From: a virus | Strand: one strand, 5' to 3' | DNA length: 46,402 nt | IMG/VR virus record: IMGVR_UViG_3300036760_000229 | Coordinates: 1-46,402 of that record | Shown: positions 1-6,719 of the stretch, piece by piece | How positions within the stretch are numbered: the stretch's first letter is position 1 | Layout: each line of letters opens with the position of its first letter | Program-made: the position numbers and the translations under genes | The notes under the pieces: model-generated | Told to the model about the DNA's origin: nothing | Seen by the model: only the letters and a program-made list of their open reading frames with translations | The model's database searches: none

Positions 1-43
1 AACCTATCTCTTTGAGGTCGGCCACAAGCTTCTTGGTTCTGGC
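1..43. repeat. Left copy of terminal overlap
   Basis: These 43 bases match 46360-46402 at 42 of 43 positions; base 11 is T here and G at 46370. The overlap lies inside one reading frame, where the mismatch changes a Lys codon (AAA) to an Asn codon (AAC) on the minus strand. It is most simply the redundant end of a circular assembly, with the mismatch reflecting strain variation or an error. Confidence 0.85.
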
Positions 44-238
44 CTCGGTTATGCGTAGACGGAAAGCGATGTCCCGATAGTTGGGCGGGATCGTGCCGCT
101 GTGAACCTTCGCCAAGGCCAGCAGCTTGATCCAGCCTCGGAATTGCGCATCGCTCAGCCGTTCGCTCTTGGCGTCGTCCAAGATCGAGCAGTAGAGCCGA
201 AGCCATGGGCCCAGGTGATACGTCTTGTTCACGGTCAT
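1..238 (-). CDS. Replication initiator (replisome organiser), N-terminal part
   Basis: This is the first 79 codons of a gene that continues across the circular join into 46359-45557, giving a protein of about 346 residues. The start ATG at 238 overlaps the TGA of the upstream gene (ATGA). The N-terminus (MTVNKTYHLGPWLRLY...) and the helix-turn-helix-like stretch around RDIAFRLRITEARTKKLVADL resemble the DNA-binding part of phage replisome organisers, which bind the phage origin and recruit the helicase loader. It lies in the leftward early operon just ahead of a loader-like gene. The call rests on domain style and context, not on a catalytic motif. Confidence 0.75.
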   Translation of the reverse strand, partial: MTVNKTYHLGPWLRLYCSILDDAKSERLSDAQFRGWIKLLALAKVHSGTIPPNYRDIAFRLRITEARTKKLVADLKEIG

Positions 239-621
239 ATATCCCCTTCCTCCATCGCTTCGTTGACGTAATCGGCCATGGTCTTGGCGCGGCGATCTGG
301 GCGCGGGCCATCGACGACGCAGGACGTTTTCTGCTTGGCGTTGTAGCGCTTGCCGTAATGACCGTTTTTAAGAACTACGCCCATGTCCCGGAAGGTAATG
401 ATGCAACCCGCCGCCACATCGACAACGGGGAATAGCGTGCGGCCCTTGAAGCTATAGAAAAACGTCGTCGCGGCGCCGTGGCTGTTGGTCCACATCTTTG
501 TCGCCCGCCCGTCTTTCGTGGCGCGCAGGATTTCGAGCATGTCGGCGGCGGAGAGCGCCAGGCCGTAATGCTCCCATGCGCGGTCAATCGAATGCGCGGT
601 GTAATATCGGGCTGCGGTCAT
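235..621 (-). CDS. Hypothetical early protein, 128 aa
   Basis: The start at 621 overlaps the preceding stop and the stop overlaps the next ATG, both as ATGA, so it sits firmly in the leftward operon. The product is soluble and mixed-charge, with a conserved-looking centre (TTFFYSFKGRTLFPVVDV) and a basic, Lys/Arg-rich C-terminal third ending in an acidic tail. I see no membrane segment, signal peptide or known catalytic motif and do not recognise the family. Its place directly before the replication initiator suggests a role in replication, as inference only. Confidence 0.75.
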   Translation of the reverse strand: MTAARYYTAHSIDRAWEHYGLALSAADMLEILRATKDGRATKMWTNSHGAATTFFYSFKGRTLFPVVDVAAGCIITFRDMGVVLKNGHYGKRYNAKQKTSCVVDGPRPDRRAKTMADYVNEAMEEGDI

Positions 622-821
622 GCCGCATATCCGTCGTTCGGCTGGATTGGTGAGACGTGATGCTCCTCGGGGAATGCTGAGCGCAGGGTCTTGAGCGCGT
701 CGCCGCGTAGCCCTTGCTCGAGCTGGATGCGGGCCTCGCGGATAATCATTTCGAGCGCTTCAATTCGGTCGCGCAAAAGCGAGGCTGTAGCGATTTTCGG
801 CATGGGCCAGGGCTTGCTCAT
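618..821 (-). CDS. Small hypothetical protein, 67 aa
   Basis: I chose the ATG at 821 (MSKPWPMPKIATASLLRD) because it overlaps the stop of the preceding gene as ATGA, matching the pattern of the whole operon; the frame is open further upstream but that stretch is low-complexity. The middle is an amphipathic, probably coiled-coil helix (LLRDRIEALEMIIREARIQL) followed by a leucine-rich helix, which suggests a small oligomeric protein. Function unknown. Confidence 0.7.
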   Translation of the reverse strand: MSKPWPMPKIATASLLRDRIEALEMIIREARIQLEQGLRGDALKTLRSAFPEEHHVSPIQPNDGYAA

Positions 822-1000
822 CTGCGCCGCGCCTTCCGCTTGCGCTTCTTGCGGCCGATGCGCTGGCGGATCGTGGTGTCGGGATTCGCGCGGGCAAACC
901 GCTGGCTCACAAACATGCCGGTGATCGCGCTGCGAAATAGGCAATAGGCTTTGCGTGCTTTCATCATGGCTTGGGCTCCTAGGAGGGCGATGGCGCTCAT
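818..1000 (-). CDS. Small very basic protein, 60 aa
   Basis: It is bounded on both sides by ATGA overlaps (818-821 and 997-1000), which strongly supports coding. The C-terminal third is extremely basic (IGRKKRKRKARRR), typical of small phage nucleic-acid-binding proteins. A second Met pair at residues 12-13 could be an alternative start, but the first Met gives the operon-style overlap. No family recognised. Confidence 0.65.
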   Translation of the reverse strand: MSAIALLGAQAMMKARKAYCLFRSAITGMFVSQRFARANPDTTIRQRIGRKKRKRKARRR

Positions 1001-1839
1001 GGCACGACCGCGTAACGTGTTTGTTTGATGCCAAGCGCTGCATCACCGCGCCAATGGGCGCGCACCCACTCCAGATTGCCCCGCCTTATGCGAAGATGCT
1101 TTCGAACAAAGTGCAGCGCTTTTTTGCCGGTTAGGTGATCTTCGTGAATTTCCCCGTCAAATTCCGGTGGCCTTGAGACTTCAAGTTTAAGTTCAGTCCA
1201 TGCGTGGAGCGGAAAGCTGCCGATCATTGGCTTCGCAGCTATCATGCGCTTCTCGAAAGCGCGGTGTGGCATGAACTGGCGTCTCCCGATGATGCGCGGC
1301 GTGTTAATCAGAAGCACAAAGAGCATCAGCCGCCTAAGCAGAGTGTTGATAGCTTCTTCTCTTGGAACCGCGAGCTCGCCGAACGGCCACGGCTTTTCTA
1401 TATTTTGCGAAACATCCTCCCCTTTATCTTTTAAATCTTGCAGAAAATTGTCTCTCGTAAGAAAGGTGCAATCGTGGAAATGAATGACACCGAGGATAAA
1501 ATAACTCCACTCAGGATCCCCTTTCCATGCCGTAATTATCGCCATTTTCCCAGAGGGATGCGTTTGGCACAAAAAACCCATCCGGCCGTCATAAGGACAA
1601 TGGTATTCGATCCAGGTTTTAGGGGCCGGAAGGAACATGAGATTTCGGAAAAGCTCGGTGTCGAACTTTGCCACAAGCTGCTCATGCAAAATCCAAATGA
1701 GAGGTTCTACGAGTGTGCATTCAAAAAAATGCGTGTCCTCCAGCGATTCTCGTAGGAAGCTCGTGTCTTTCCAATTTGGAAGGCGGTCCTTCACAGGAAG
1801 AATGAGCTGCTCCGCAAACTGTCTCGCTAATGGCGTCAT
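997..1839 (-). CDS. Hypothetical protein, 280 aa
   Basis: A 280-residue protein linked by 4-bp overlaps to the RuvC-like gene upstream and the 60-aa gene downstream. The central part is rich in aromatic residues and the C-terminus carries the pattern RRGNLEWVRAHWRGDAALG, which I recall as recurrent in uncharacterised phage and prophage proteins. A hydrophobic run near residues 170-180 (LMLFVLLINTPR) is too short to call a membrane segment with confidence. Its position among resolvase, methyltransferase and replication genes suggests DNA metabolism, as inference. Confidence 0.8.
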   Translation of the reverse strand: MTPLARQFAEQLILPVKDRLPNWKDTSFLRESLEDTHFFECTLVEPLIWILHEQLVAKFDTELFRNLMFLPAPKTWIEYHCPYDGRMGFLCQTHPSGKMAIITAWKGDPEWSYFILGVIHFHDCTFLTRDNFLQDLKDKGEDVSQNIEKPWPFGELAVPREEAINTLLRRLMLFVLLINTPRIIGRRQFMPHRAFEKRMIAAKPMIGSFPLHAWTELKLEVSRPPEFDGEIHEDHLTGKKALHFVRKHLRIRRGNLEWVRAHWRGDAALGIKQTRYAVVP

Positions 1840-2402
1840 GCGGCCCTCGCCATCGGCTGAGCGGCCAGCACGAAATCAGGATTGTTGCGGGTCAGCGCAA
1901 AACTGAGGAGGGCGATGCTGTCCGCGTCGTTATCGTCCACCGGCTTGAACCCTCGGCGGCGACATTCAGCCTCGATCCGGTCTTTCAGCCAGCGGCGGCG
2001 GGCGAACGACGAGAGCAGCGGCCCGCCCTCAGTCTCGCGCTTGGGCCCGCGCGCGACGCCGATCCAATGCTTGCGAATGTCGGTCAGGTTCGCCTCGGTG
2101 CATGGCACCTGGGCCTTCCAGGCGACGAGCTCGACGAACGCCGCCATCGAATAGAGCTTGCGCGCCGTTTGCAGCGATGTTGTGCGGCCGAGCACGGGGG
2201 ACTCGAAAACGACGCGGGCGACGTTATGGCGCGCAATCTTGTCGGCAAGCCAAACACCGAACACGCCGAGGAATTCACCGATGCCCGCGCCCACGGGGAG
2301 CTTCGGAGTGTAAGACCCGTGTTCCAGCAATCCGTCGGCAACCGAGCCGAGCGCGTAACCGCTCGTGGTGGCCGCATCAATTGCTAAGACGGGCGGTGTC
2401 AT
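1836..2402 (-). CDS. RuvC-like Holliday junction resolvase
   Basis: A 188-residue RNase H-fold nuclease of the RuvC/phage resolvase type. Visible acidic residues are D9 in the first strand (LAIDAATTSGYA), E67 at the end of a core strand (RVVFESPV), and a C-terminal acidic helix start (D156, D157, D159, D161 in DDNDADSIALL), the expected order for the catalytic set. It would resolve branched DNA before packaging. The start at 2402 was chosen over an upstream in-frame Met because it overlaps the methyltransferase stop as ATGA. Confidence 0.85.
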   Translation of the reverse strand: MTPPVLAIDAATTSGYALGSVADGLLEHGSYTPKLPVGAGIGEFLGVFGVWLADKIARHNVARVVFESPVLGRTTSLQTARKLYSMAAFVELVAWKAQVPCTEANLTDIRKHWIGVARGPKRETEGGPLLSSFARRRWLKDRIEAECRRRGFKPVDDNDADSIALLSFALTRNNPDFVLAAQPMARAA

Positions 2403-3070
2403 GCGGCCCGCCTTTGCTGGCAGAACTTCATCGCTTCGCGGCCTATGAACTCGGAATAGGCCGGGGGGATGGCCTCGGAAAGTTCTTGGCCCGTCATCCA
2501 ATTAATCCCCATTGCGTTGCGCCGTGCCTCGGTCGAGAAATCTTGCGTATTGACCTTGCGGCGGCGGTCACGCCCATGACCGCCATAGACGCCGATCACG
2601 CGCTCATGCGTTCCGTGCGCGCAGCAGGGCAGACCAAAGATCGGCATGTGCCACGAAAGCTCGAAGTGACGATGGCGGCGAAGCTCCGCGCCTTCCACGC
2701 CCAGGCCGAACATCGTCCCACAAAGCATCAGACCGCAATTAAGAGGTGCCCCCGGTACGTTCTCAATCGAGAACGGAACGCCCGCCTTAACCAGCATGGC
2801 CCGCGTAGCTGGGATGAGGTTGCCGCGCTTCTTAGCGTTCCACATCCAGCGTAGCGTGACAAAATCCTGACACGGCGGGCTCGCCCAAATGAAATCGAAC
2901 TGGCGAATGTCAAGCGGCGGATTGAGCGCGTCGGCTTGCACGAACACATCGCCGCAATAGCGGGGCTGCGGACGGTTATCAACGCCGGTGACATGGAAGC
3001 CTGCGTTTTGCAGGCCCTTCGTCGCGCCGCCAGCGCCGCAAAACAGGTCGAGCGCGCGGGGAGCGGCCAT
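2399..3070 (-). CDS. DNA (cytosine-5) methyltransferase
   Basis: At 223 residues this is a compact C5 cytosine methyltransferase. Motif I (DLFCGAGG, residues 8-15) binds S-adenosylmethionine, motif IV (SPPCQ, 64-68) supplies the catalytic Cys67, and motif VI (ENV, 103-105) supplies the catalytic Glu. An RxR-like stretch (RRHRHFE) fits motif VIII. The target-recognition region is short compared with typical C5 enzymes of over 300 residues, as in some solitary phage methyltransferases. No restriction endonuclease partner is adjacent, so protection against host restriction or a regulatory role is more likely than a restriction-modification pair. It starts 1 bp after the GapR-like gene ends. Confidence 0.92.
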   Translation of the reverse strand: MAAPRALDLFCGAGGATKGLQNAGFHVTGVDNRPQPRYCGDVFVQADALNPPLDIRQFDFIWASPPCQDFVTLRWMWNAKKRGNLIPATRAMLVKAGVPFSIENVPGAPLNCGLMLCGTMFGLGVEGAELRRHRHFELSWHMPIFGLPCCAHGTHERVIGVYGGHGRDRRRKVNTQDFSTEARRNAMGINWMTGQELSEAIPPAYSEFIGREAMKFCQQRRAA

Positions 3071-3433
3071 CTAGGCTGCCTTCAGCGCAGCTTGGCCGAG
3101 CGGCGTATCTTTCAGCATCCCGAGCGCATTGCACAGAAGATCGAAATTATCCTGATCCTCGCCCTCCAAATCCTCGCGCACATTCTCGCGGTCACGATCA
3201 AGCTGGCGCGCGTGCACGACGGCCTTGAGCGCTTTCTTAGGTATCCCCTCGGCCTTCGCCTCTTTGTAGATTTCCTTGATGTCGCCGTGGAGAACCTTGC
3301 AGCGCTGCATGGACTCGCCCTTCTCGGTGGCGATCTGCCCGAACATGTTCTCAATCCGCGAGACATAACCCTCGACCACTTCCGGCTTGAAGCCGTTGCC
3401 GGTCGCCGCTTCCGTCTTTTCACGTTTTGCCAT
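3071..3433 (-). CDS. GapR-like (DUF2312) DNA-binding protein
   Basis: The 120-residue product carries the GapR/DUF2312 signature: a first helix (VEGYVSRIENMFGQIA), then a Lys/Glu-rich helix (DIKEIYKEAKAEGIPKKALKAVV) and a final helix. GapR of Caulobacter is a nucleoid protein that encircles overtwisted DNA ahead of replication forks and transcription. A short C-terminal extension (DLLCNALGMLKDTPLGQAALKAA) is typical of alphaproteobacterial homologs. In the replication operon it may help handle supercoils during phage replication or displace host GapR, as inference. It overlaps the preceding gene by 14 bp. Confidence 0.85.
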   Translation of the reverse strand: MAKREKTEAATGNGFKPEVVEGYVSRIENMFGQIATEKGESMQRCKVLHGDIKEIYKEAKAEGIPKKALKAVVHARQLDRDRENVREDLEGEDQDNFDLLCNALGMLKDTPLGQAALKAA

Positions 3434-3653
3434 TGATGCTCTCCCTCGGTGAATGTTTCGCGCGGTTGCTGAGCGCGTAGCGCCGGTAGCCCTTCGTTGC
3501 GTGGTAAAAATGCTCGTGGGTGGGTTCGTCTTTGTCAGCTTTTGAACGATAAAACAGGCGTCTGTTGGCGGCGCCGCGCGCCGTTATCCTGCGGTTTTTT
3601 CTGCGCTTGCCGAGCCAGCCCTCCGGCCGCAACCTGGATTTTGCTTTACTCAT
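3420..3653 (-). CDS. Small basic hypothetical protein, 77 aa
   Basis: A highly basic product (about a third Arg/Lys/His) with N-terminal KAKSRLRPEGWLGKRRKNRR, likely to bind nucleic acid. It overlaps the GapR-like gene by 14 bp and the gene before it by 4 bp. No recognised domain. Confidence 0.6.
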   Translation of the reverse strand: MSKAKSRLRPEGWLGKRRKNRRITARGAANRRLFYRSKADKDEPTHEHFYHATKGYRRYALSNRAKHSPRESINGKT

Positions 3654-3859
3654 CCGCTCGCGCCCTCTCGCAATGCTTTCTCTACCGCAGCCCTGATCTG
3701 ATGCAGCGCCGCTTCGTAAACCCGCTGGCGCCGCTCCACCGGCGGCCCATGCCCCATCGCATCGGCAACAATCCGGGCGCGTATTTCATGGGATGGAAGC
3801 GGGTCCGGTAACCTTACCGAAGGATTTGATTTTTCATCGTCAGGATCGAGCGTAGTCAT
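3650..3859 (-). CDS. Small hypothetical protein, 69 aa
   Basis: Bounded by ATGA overlaps at both ends (3650-3653 and 3856-3859). The N-terminal half is acidic and disordered-looking; the C-terminal half (RRQRVYEAALHQIRAAVEKALREGA) is a clear amphipathic helix. Function unknown. Confidence 0.65.
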   Translation of the reverse strand: MTTLDPDDEKSNPSVRLPDPLPSHEIRARIVADAMGHGPPVERRQRVYEAALHQIRAAVEKALREGASG

Positions 3860-4212
3860 GGAGAATGGACCGGGGACCGCGGCACTTCTTTGAAGCGCAC
3901 ACCGCAGTCCCCGGCCTTTGCCGGGAGTTGTTCAGTTCCAGGCAATCCCCTTCCTTCGCGCGCGTTCGAAATTGTTCGCCGTGGAACATTCGGCGAAATG
4001 CTTTGCAGAACAACGATGTTGCGCTCATAGCGCGGCGTAAGTTTTATGTAGCCGCGATATTCGAGACAGCGCAGAAGCCGATCCGCGCCGCTCCAATTTT
4101 GCAAGCCAAGAAGCAACGCAAGCTCGCGCCTGGTCGGCGCAACACCGTGACGCGCGATGAAAGCCTCGACCGCGACGAGCGCCTCCCGCATCCGGGGCGT
4201 CAGGCCGATCAT
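3856..4212 (-). CDS. LexA-like winged-helix DNA-binding protein
   Basis: Residues 1-70 match the N-terminal DNA-binding domain of LexA-type regulators: LTPRMREALVAVEAFIARHGVAPTRRELALLLGL, then the recognition helix and a wing (GYIKLTPRYERNIVVL). The rest (to residue 118) lacks the Ser/Lys autoprotease domain of LexA, so it is a stand-alone DNA binder. It is the first gene of the leftward early operon, and the inverted repeat at 4237-4265 in its leader could be a binding site, as inference. Confidence 0.8.
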   Translation of the reverse strand: MIGLTPRMREALVAVEAFIARHGVAPTRRELALLLGLQNWSGADRLLRCLEYRGYIKLTPRYERNIVVLQSISPNVPRRTISNAREGRGLPGTEQLPAKAGDCGVRFKEVPRSPVHSP

Positions 4213-4236
4213 GGGCGGGCCTTGGAAAAAGACGAG

Positions 4237-4265
4237 CCGGAAGCGTCCTTGCGTTGTGCTTCCGG
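4237..4265. promoter_or_regulatory. Perfect inverted repeat in leader of leftward operon
   Basis: CCGGAAGC at 4237-4244 and GCTTCCGG at 4258-4265 are perfect 8-bp arms separated by 13 bp. It lies 25 bp upstream of the LexA-like gene start and between two divergent genes. An operator or an RNA hairpin in the 5' leader both fit; there is no T-run to make it a terminator. Confidence 0.5.
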
Positions 4266-4339
4266 CCCGTGTTCGCCTGTATCCCTATCGATTCCAGACG
4301 AAGCAGATTTTGATGAAGGAAGGCCAAACCGCCCGGACG

Positions 4340-4528
4340 ATGGCTTGCGACCGGGTAGAGCTAGCAATCGGAATTTCTCAGAGCGGGAAGCGATCCGTAT
4401 TGATGACACCGCTTCTACGCGGACAACCGCTTCTGCCCCATGCGATTGCGCTTTCCGGCGACGAGGCGCGGGCTTTCGCTTCCGAGCTTTTGCGCAAGGC
4501 CGATCTGCTCGATCAGGCCGAGAATTAG
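4340..4528 (+). CDS. Small hypothetical protein, 62 aa
   Basis: The 62-residue product (MACDRVELAIGISQSGKRSV...) has a plausible beta-strand then helix pattern and ends with an amphipathic helix (GDEARAFASELLRKADLLDQAEN). I chose the ATG at 4340, preceded by an AAGGAAGG purine run 16 bp away; an in-frame ATG at 4313 is the alternative. It lies between two leftward genes, so readthrough from 4784 would be antisense to it. No function assigned. Confidence 0.55.
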   Translation: MACDRVELAIGISQSGKRSVLMTPLLRGQPLLPHAIALSGDEARAFASELLRKADLLDQAEN

Positions 4529-4553
4529 CGCGCATTGGTGGCCCCCTGCCCGA

Positions 4554-4784
4554 TCATGCGGCTTGCTCGTTTGGGGCGGGTTCGGGCGCTTGTTCTTCGT
4601 CGGGAATGAAGTCGTTCGGCGTCACGGCCCCGCCTGTCGCGGCCATGATTTTGTCGAGCGTTGACCAATCCGGCTTGCGCTCACCGCTGATGATCCGGCT
4701 GATGGTCGATGGATCAAGGCCAGCGCTAACGGCCAGCGCCGCGCCAGTAATGTCATTTTGCTGTAGCCAGTCGGCTAGCTTCAT
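4554..4784 (-). CDS. Cro-like HTH transcriptional regulator
   Basis: A 76-residue XRE-type DNA-binding protein: MKLADWLQQNDITGAALAV, then the recognition-helix region LDPSTISRIISGERKPDWSTLDKI. Size and single-domain form resemble phage Cro or YdaS-type regulators. The start at 4784 was chosen over an in-frame upstream Met (4817) because the latter would fall inside the -10 region. It faces the XRE repressor-like gene across a short intergenic region, the arrangement of a phage genetic switch. Confidence 0.85.
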   Translation of the reverse strand: MKLADWLQQNDITGAALAVSAGLDPSTISRIISGERKPDWSTLDKIMAATGGAVTPNDFIPDEEQAPEPAPNEQAA

Positions 4785-4814
4785 GGTGGCGGAAATTGGC
4801 ACACCGCCAAGTTT

Positions 4815-4844
4815 CATTCAAGTCCAAAATTGACAGGGTGACAA
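4815..4844. promoter_or_regulatory. Overlapping divergent promoter region of the switch
   Basis: Leftward, TTGTCA (4844-4839) and TTGAAT (4821-4816) are spaced by 17 bp and end about 30 bp from the Cro-like start. Rightward, a consensus -35 TTGACA lies at 4830-4835, though no good -10 follows at 16-18 bp. The two elements overlap physically, so polymerase or repressor binding to one would affect the other. Confidence 0.5.
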
Positions 4845-4879
4845 TGGTGTTAATTGCCACTACGGCACAATCTGTGGAT

Positions 4880-5233
4880 ATGTCGAACCGAGGGCCATAC
4901 CGGAAGAAGACCCCCAAGGTGCCGCGCCATTACATTCGGGCTTGGCGCGAATTTCGTAGGCTGACGCAAGAGCAGCTTGCCGGTCGCACTGATATGAGCG
5001 TCCCCCAAATCAGCAAGATCGAAACTGGCAAGCGTGATTATCGCCAGTCTACCCTTGAACAATTCGCCGAAGCTCTAAATTGCTCGCCCGCCGACCTGCT
5101 TAGGCCTCCAGAGGGCCCAGGAAACGAACTGGCGGCTTTCGTGATGCGCCTGGATGATACACGCCGCCAACAGGCTTTGCGTATCCTGGAGGCTGCTATG
5201 GGCTCTGGTGACAAAAGTGGGAGGGCCGCATGA
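4880..5233 (+). CDS. XRE-family repressor-like regulator
   Basis: The 117-residue product has a complete HTH_XRE domain at about residues 18-75 (IRAWREFRRLTQEQLAGRTDMSVPQISKIETGKRDY...LEQFAEALNCSPADLL) and a short C-terminal helix. It lacks a LexA-type peptidase domain, so any induction would not be by RecA-stimulated self-cleavage. The start at 4880 lacks a clear Shine-Dalgarno; an in-frame ATG at 4844 is possible. It opens the rightward operon and overlaps the next gene by ATGA, so it may control its own operon. Confidence 0.85.
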   Translation: MSNRGPYRKKTPKVPRHYIRAWREFRRLTQEQLAGRTDMSVPQISKIETGKRDYRQSTLEQFAEALNCSPADLLRPPEGPGNELAAFVMRLDDTRRQQALRILEAAMGSGDKSGRAA

Positions 5234-5652
5234 ATACCCACAGATTTGCAGCTGCCGTGTTTGCTAGCTGCCTCTTAGGGCTGCCCGTGCTGGCCCAAAC
5301 CGCAGATGGGATGGCAGAACACCAGAAGTTCATCGCCTATGGCGATTGCATCAGGCGCCAGGCAGTCAGGCTATCCCCGAGCGGTGCCGAACCCGGCCAA
5401 ATTGTCGAATCAGCCATTTTGGCTTGCATCGAGTTTTCGCAGATTTATCGCGGCGCTCTTGAGGGACGGTATAAGGCCCAGCACGGCGAGCTAAACGATG
5501 ATGACAGGCTAGCGGTCGCGGACACCCTTAAGTTTGCTGAATCATTCGCTGGCAAGATCGCAATGCTTGATGTTCTAGAAACGCGCTCGCACCTGCCGCT
5601 TAGCTATCCGCCATTCATTAAGCCAGCCAAAGCCAGCCCAAAAACCCCATAA
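5230..5652 (+). CDS. Secreted/periplasmic hypothetical protein, 140 aa
   Basis: A clear Sec signal peptide is visible: basic N-terminus, hydrophobic core (FAAAVFASCLLGLPV) and a cleavage-type end VLAQ-TADG near residue 23. The mature part has two cysteines (in YGDCIRRQ and LACIEF) that could form a disulfide. Phage-encoded periplasmic proteins next to a repressor are often superinfection-exclusion or host-modifying factors, but no family is recognised. ATGA overlap with the repressor-like gene supports co-transcription. Confidence 0.75.
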   Translation: MNTHRFAAAVFASCLLGLPVLAQTADGMAEHQKFIAYGDCIRRQAVRLSPSGAEPGQIVESAILACIEFSQIYRGALEGRYKAQHGELNDDDRLAVADTLKFAESFAGKIAMLDVLETRSHLPLSYPPFIKPAKASPKTP

Positions 5653-5846
5653 TCTCCGAATCGAATGTTGCCGCTGCGGGATATCCACATCCGGCATATT
5701 GCCACTGTGTCAAATTTCCCTTGCGTCCGTGTTGGCGCTGTGGCAATAACCATTCCAGCGTCGCGGAACACGGCGCTTGTTACCGGAGCTGCTGCCGACC
5801 TTGTGGACCCTCGGTCGGCAGCGGCGCTCCGAAAGGGGGGGAAGCG

Positions 5847-6113
5847 ATGGCGCTCAGGGATTTGGAAAGCGACGTGGCGACCGCGCAAGGCAAGCTGATG
5901 GTCGCGATTGATGCGGCCGAGCGACCCTTCGCGATGTTCGCTACCCACTCAGGGCCCTGGCAGGAAAAATTTGAAGCGATCAAAAATCTGCTTTTTCTCC
6001 TTGGCAACATTCTGAAAGCGAAAATCCGCTATGACGCCGCCCGCCTGGCGCTCGGCGATGCGCGCGAGAAAGCAGCCATCGCGCCCGGGCGCCCCGTGGA
6101 AGTGGTGCATTGA
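5847..6113 (+). CDS. Hypothetical helical protein, 88 aa
   Basis: The ATG at 5847 follows a strong purine-rich ribosome binding site (GGGGGGAAG). The product is almost all helix, beginning MALRDLESDVATAQGKLMVAID, with a moderately hydrophobic middle (IKNLLFLLGNILKAKI) too short and charged to call a membrane span. The frame stays open upstream to a TTG at 5721 through a cysteine-rich segment. The stop overlaps the next start (TGATG). Confidence 0.65.
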   Translation: MALRDLESDVATAQGKLMVAIDAAERPFAMFATHSGPWQEKFEAIKNLLFLLGNILKAKIRYDAARLALGDAREKAAIAPGRPVEVVH

Positions 6114-6403
6114 TGCCCTCCCCCGCGCTCGAACGCGAAGCGGAAAGGCTGAAAGTGGGCGCGCCCATCACCCTCCCCGCCTATTGGGACGAGCTGAAAG
6201 CCCACGATTGGGGCTTCGAGGACTACGACGATCCCGAAATGTATCGCAACGGCCGCGCACGCCACGAGCGCATCAGAAAGATGGCCGACCAATCGCCGGA
6301 ACACATGGCGCTCTATCGGGCATTCGAAAAACTTTGGCCCGCATGGGGCGAATGGCCGAGCGAAGATCAATTCCCGCAGCGACCGTTGGAGAAAGCAGCT
6401 TGA
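6113..6403 (+). CDS. Hypothetical protein, 96 aa
   Basis: A 96-residue acidic, tryptophan-rich product (YWDELKAHDWGFEDYDD..., FEKLWPAWGEWPSEDQFPQ). Its start overlaps the previous stop as TGATG and its stop overlaps the TTG start of the lipoprotein gene. No membrane segment or known motif. Confidence 0.7.
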   Translation: MPSPALEREAERLKVGAPITLPAYWDELKAHDWGFEDYDDPEMYRNGRARHERIRKMADQSPEHMALYRAFEKLWPAWGEWPSEDQFPQRPLEKAA

Positions 6404-6594
6404 GCCGCGCAGCCCTGCTCGCCGCCTGTCTGCTGCTCGCCTCTTGCGGGCCGAGCGGTTACGTCGATGGTTTCACTGACGGCTACCGTGCCGGACGCGA
6501 TGACGGAAAGGCCGATGCTGCGCGCGAGATCGCGCTGGCGATTCGCGCTCAAAACCACAACCGGCAACTCGTCATGCGGAAAGCGTTGCCATGA
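6400..6594 (+). CDS. Small lipoprotein, 64 aa, TTG start
   Basis: The likely start is TTG at 6400, overlapping the upstream TGA as TTGA and preceded by GGAGAAAG at proper spacing. The product starts MSRAALLAACLLLASCGPSG: a short signal peptide with the lipobox LLASC, so Cys16 would be lipidated. The mature part has a glycine-zipper-like GFTDGYRAGRDDGKADA stretch then a helix. Probably anchored in the outer or inner membrane; function unknown. Confidence 0.65.
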   Translation: MSRAALLAACLLLASCGPSGYVDGFTDGYRAGRDDGKADAAREIALAIRAQNHNRQLVMRKALP

Positions 6595-6719
6595 CCCGCG
6601 CCCTCCAACAAGCCATCGCCGCAATCGGCCTCCCGCGCGACCCGTGGGAATACATCGCTGGCCTCGCCATCTTCGTGTTCGCGCTCAGCGTATTTTGCTT
6701 CGCGGCGTTCGTGGCATGA
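6591..6719 (+). CDS. Single-span membrane micro-protein, 42 aa
   Basis: This 42-residue frame has ATGA overlaps at both ends (6591-6594 and 6716-6719), which is strong evidence of coding. Residues 22-42 form one hydrophobic helix (YIAGLAIFVFALSVFCFAAF) after an amphipathic N-terminus. Function unknown. Confidence 0.65.
   Translation: MTRALQQAIAAIGLPRDPWEYIAGLAIFVFALSVFCFAAFVA

Noticed and set aside
2102-2854. Rightward frame of 250 codons
   Set aside because: Antisense to the methyltransferase and resolvase genes, whose motifs are intact.
4209-4535. Leftward frame of 108 codons ending at the LexA-like start
   Set aside because: It has the overlap pattern of the operon, but the product is Ser/Arg-rich and structureless and covers the leader dyad and the opposite gene.
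3865-4833. Rightward open frame of 322 codons
   Set aside because: It runs antisense to the LexA-like and Cro-like genes and is Arg/Ala-rich without structure, as expected for a GC-rich shadow frame.
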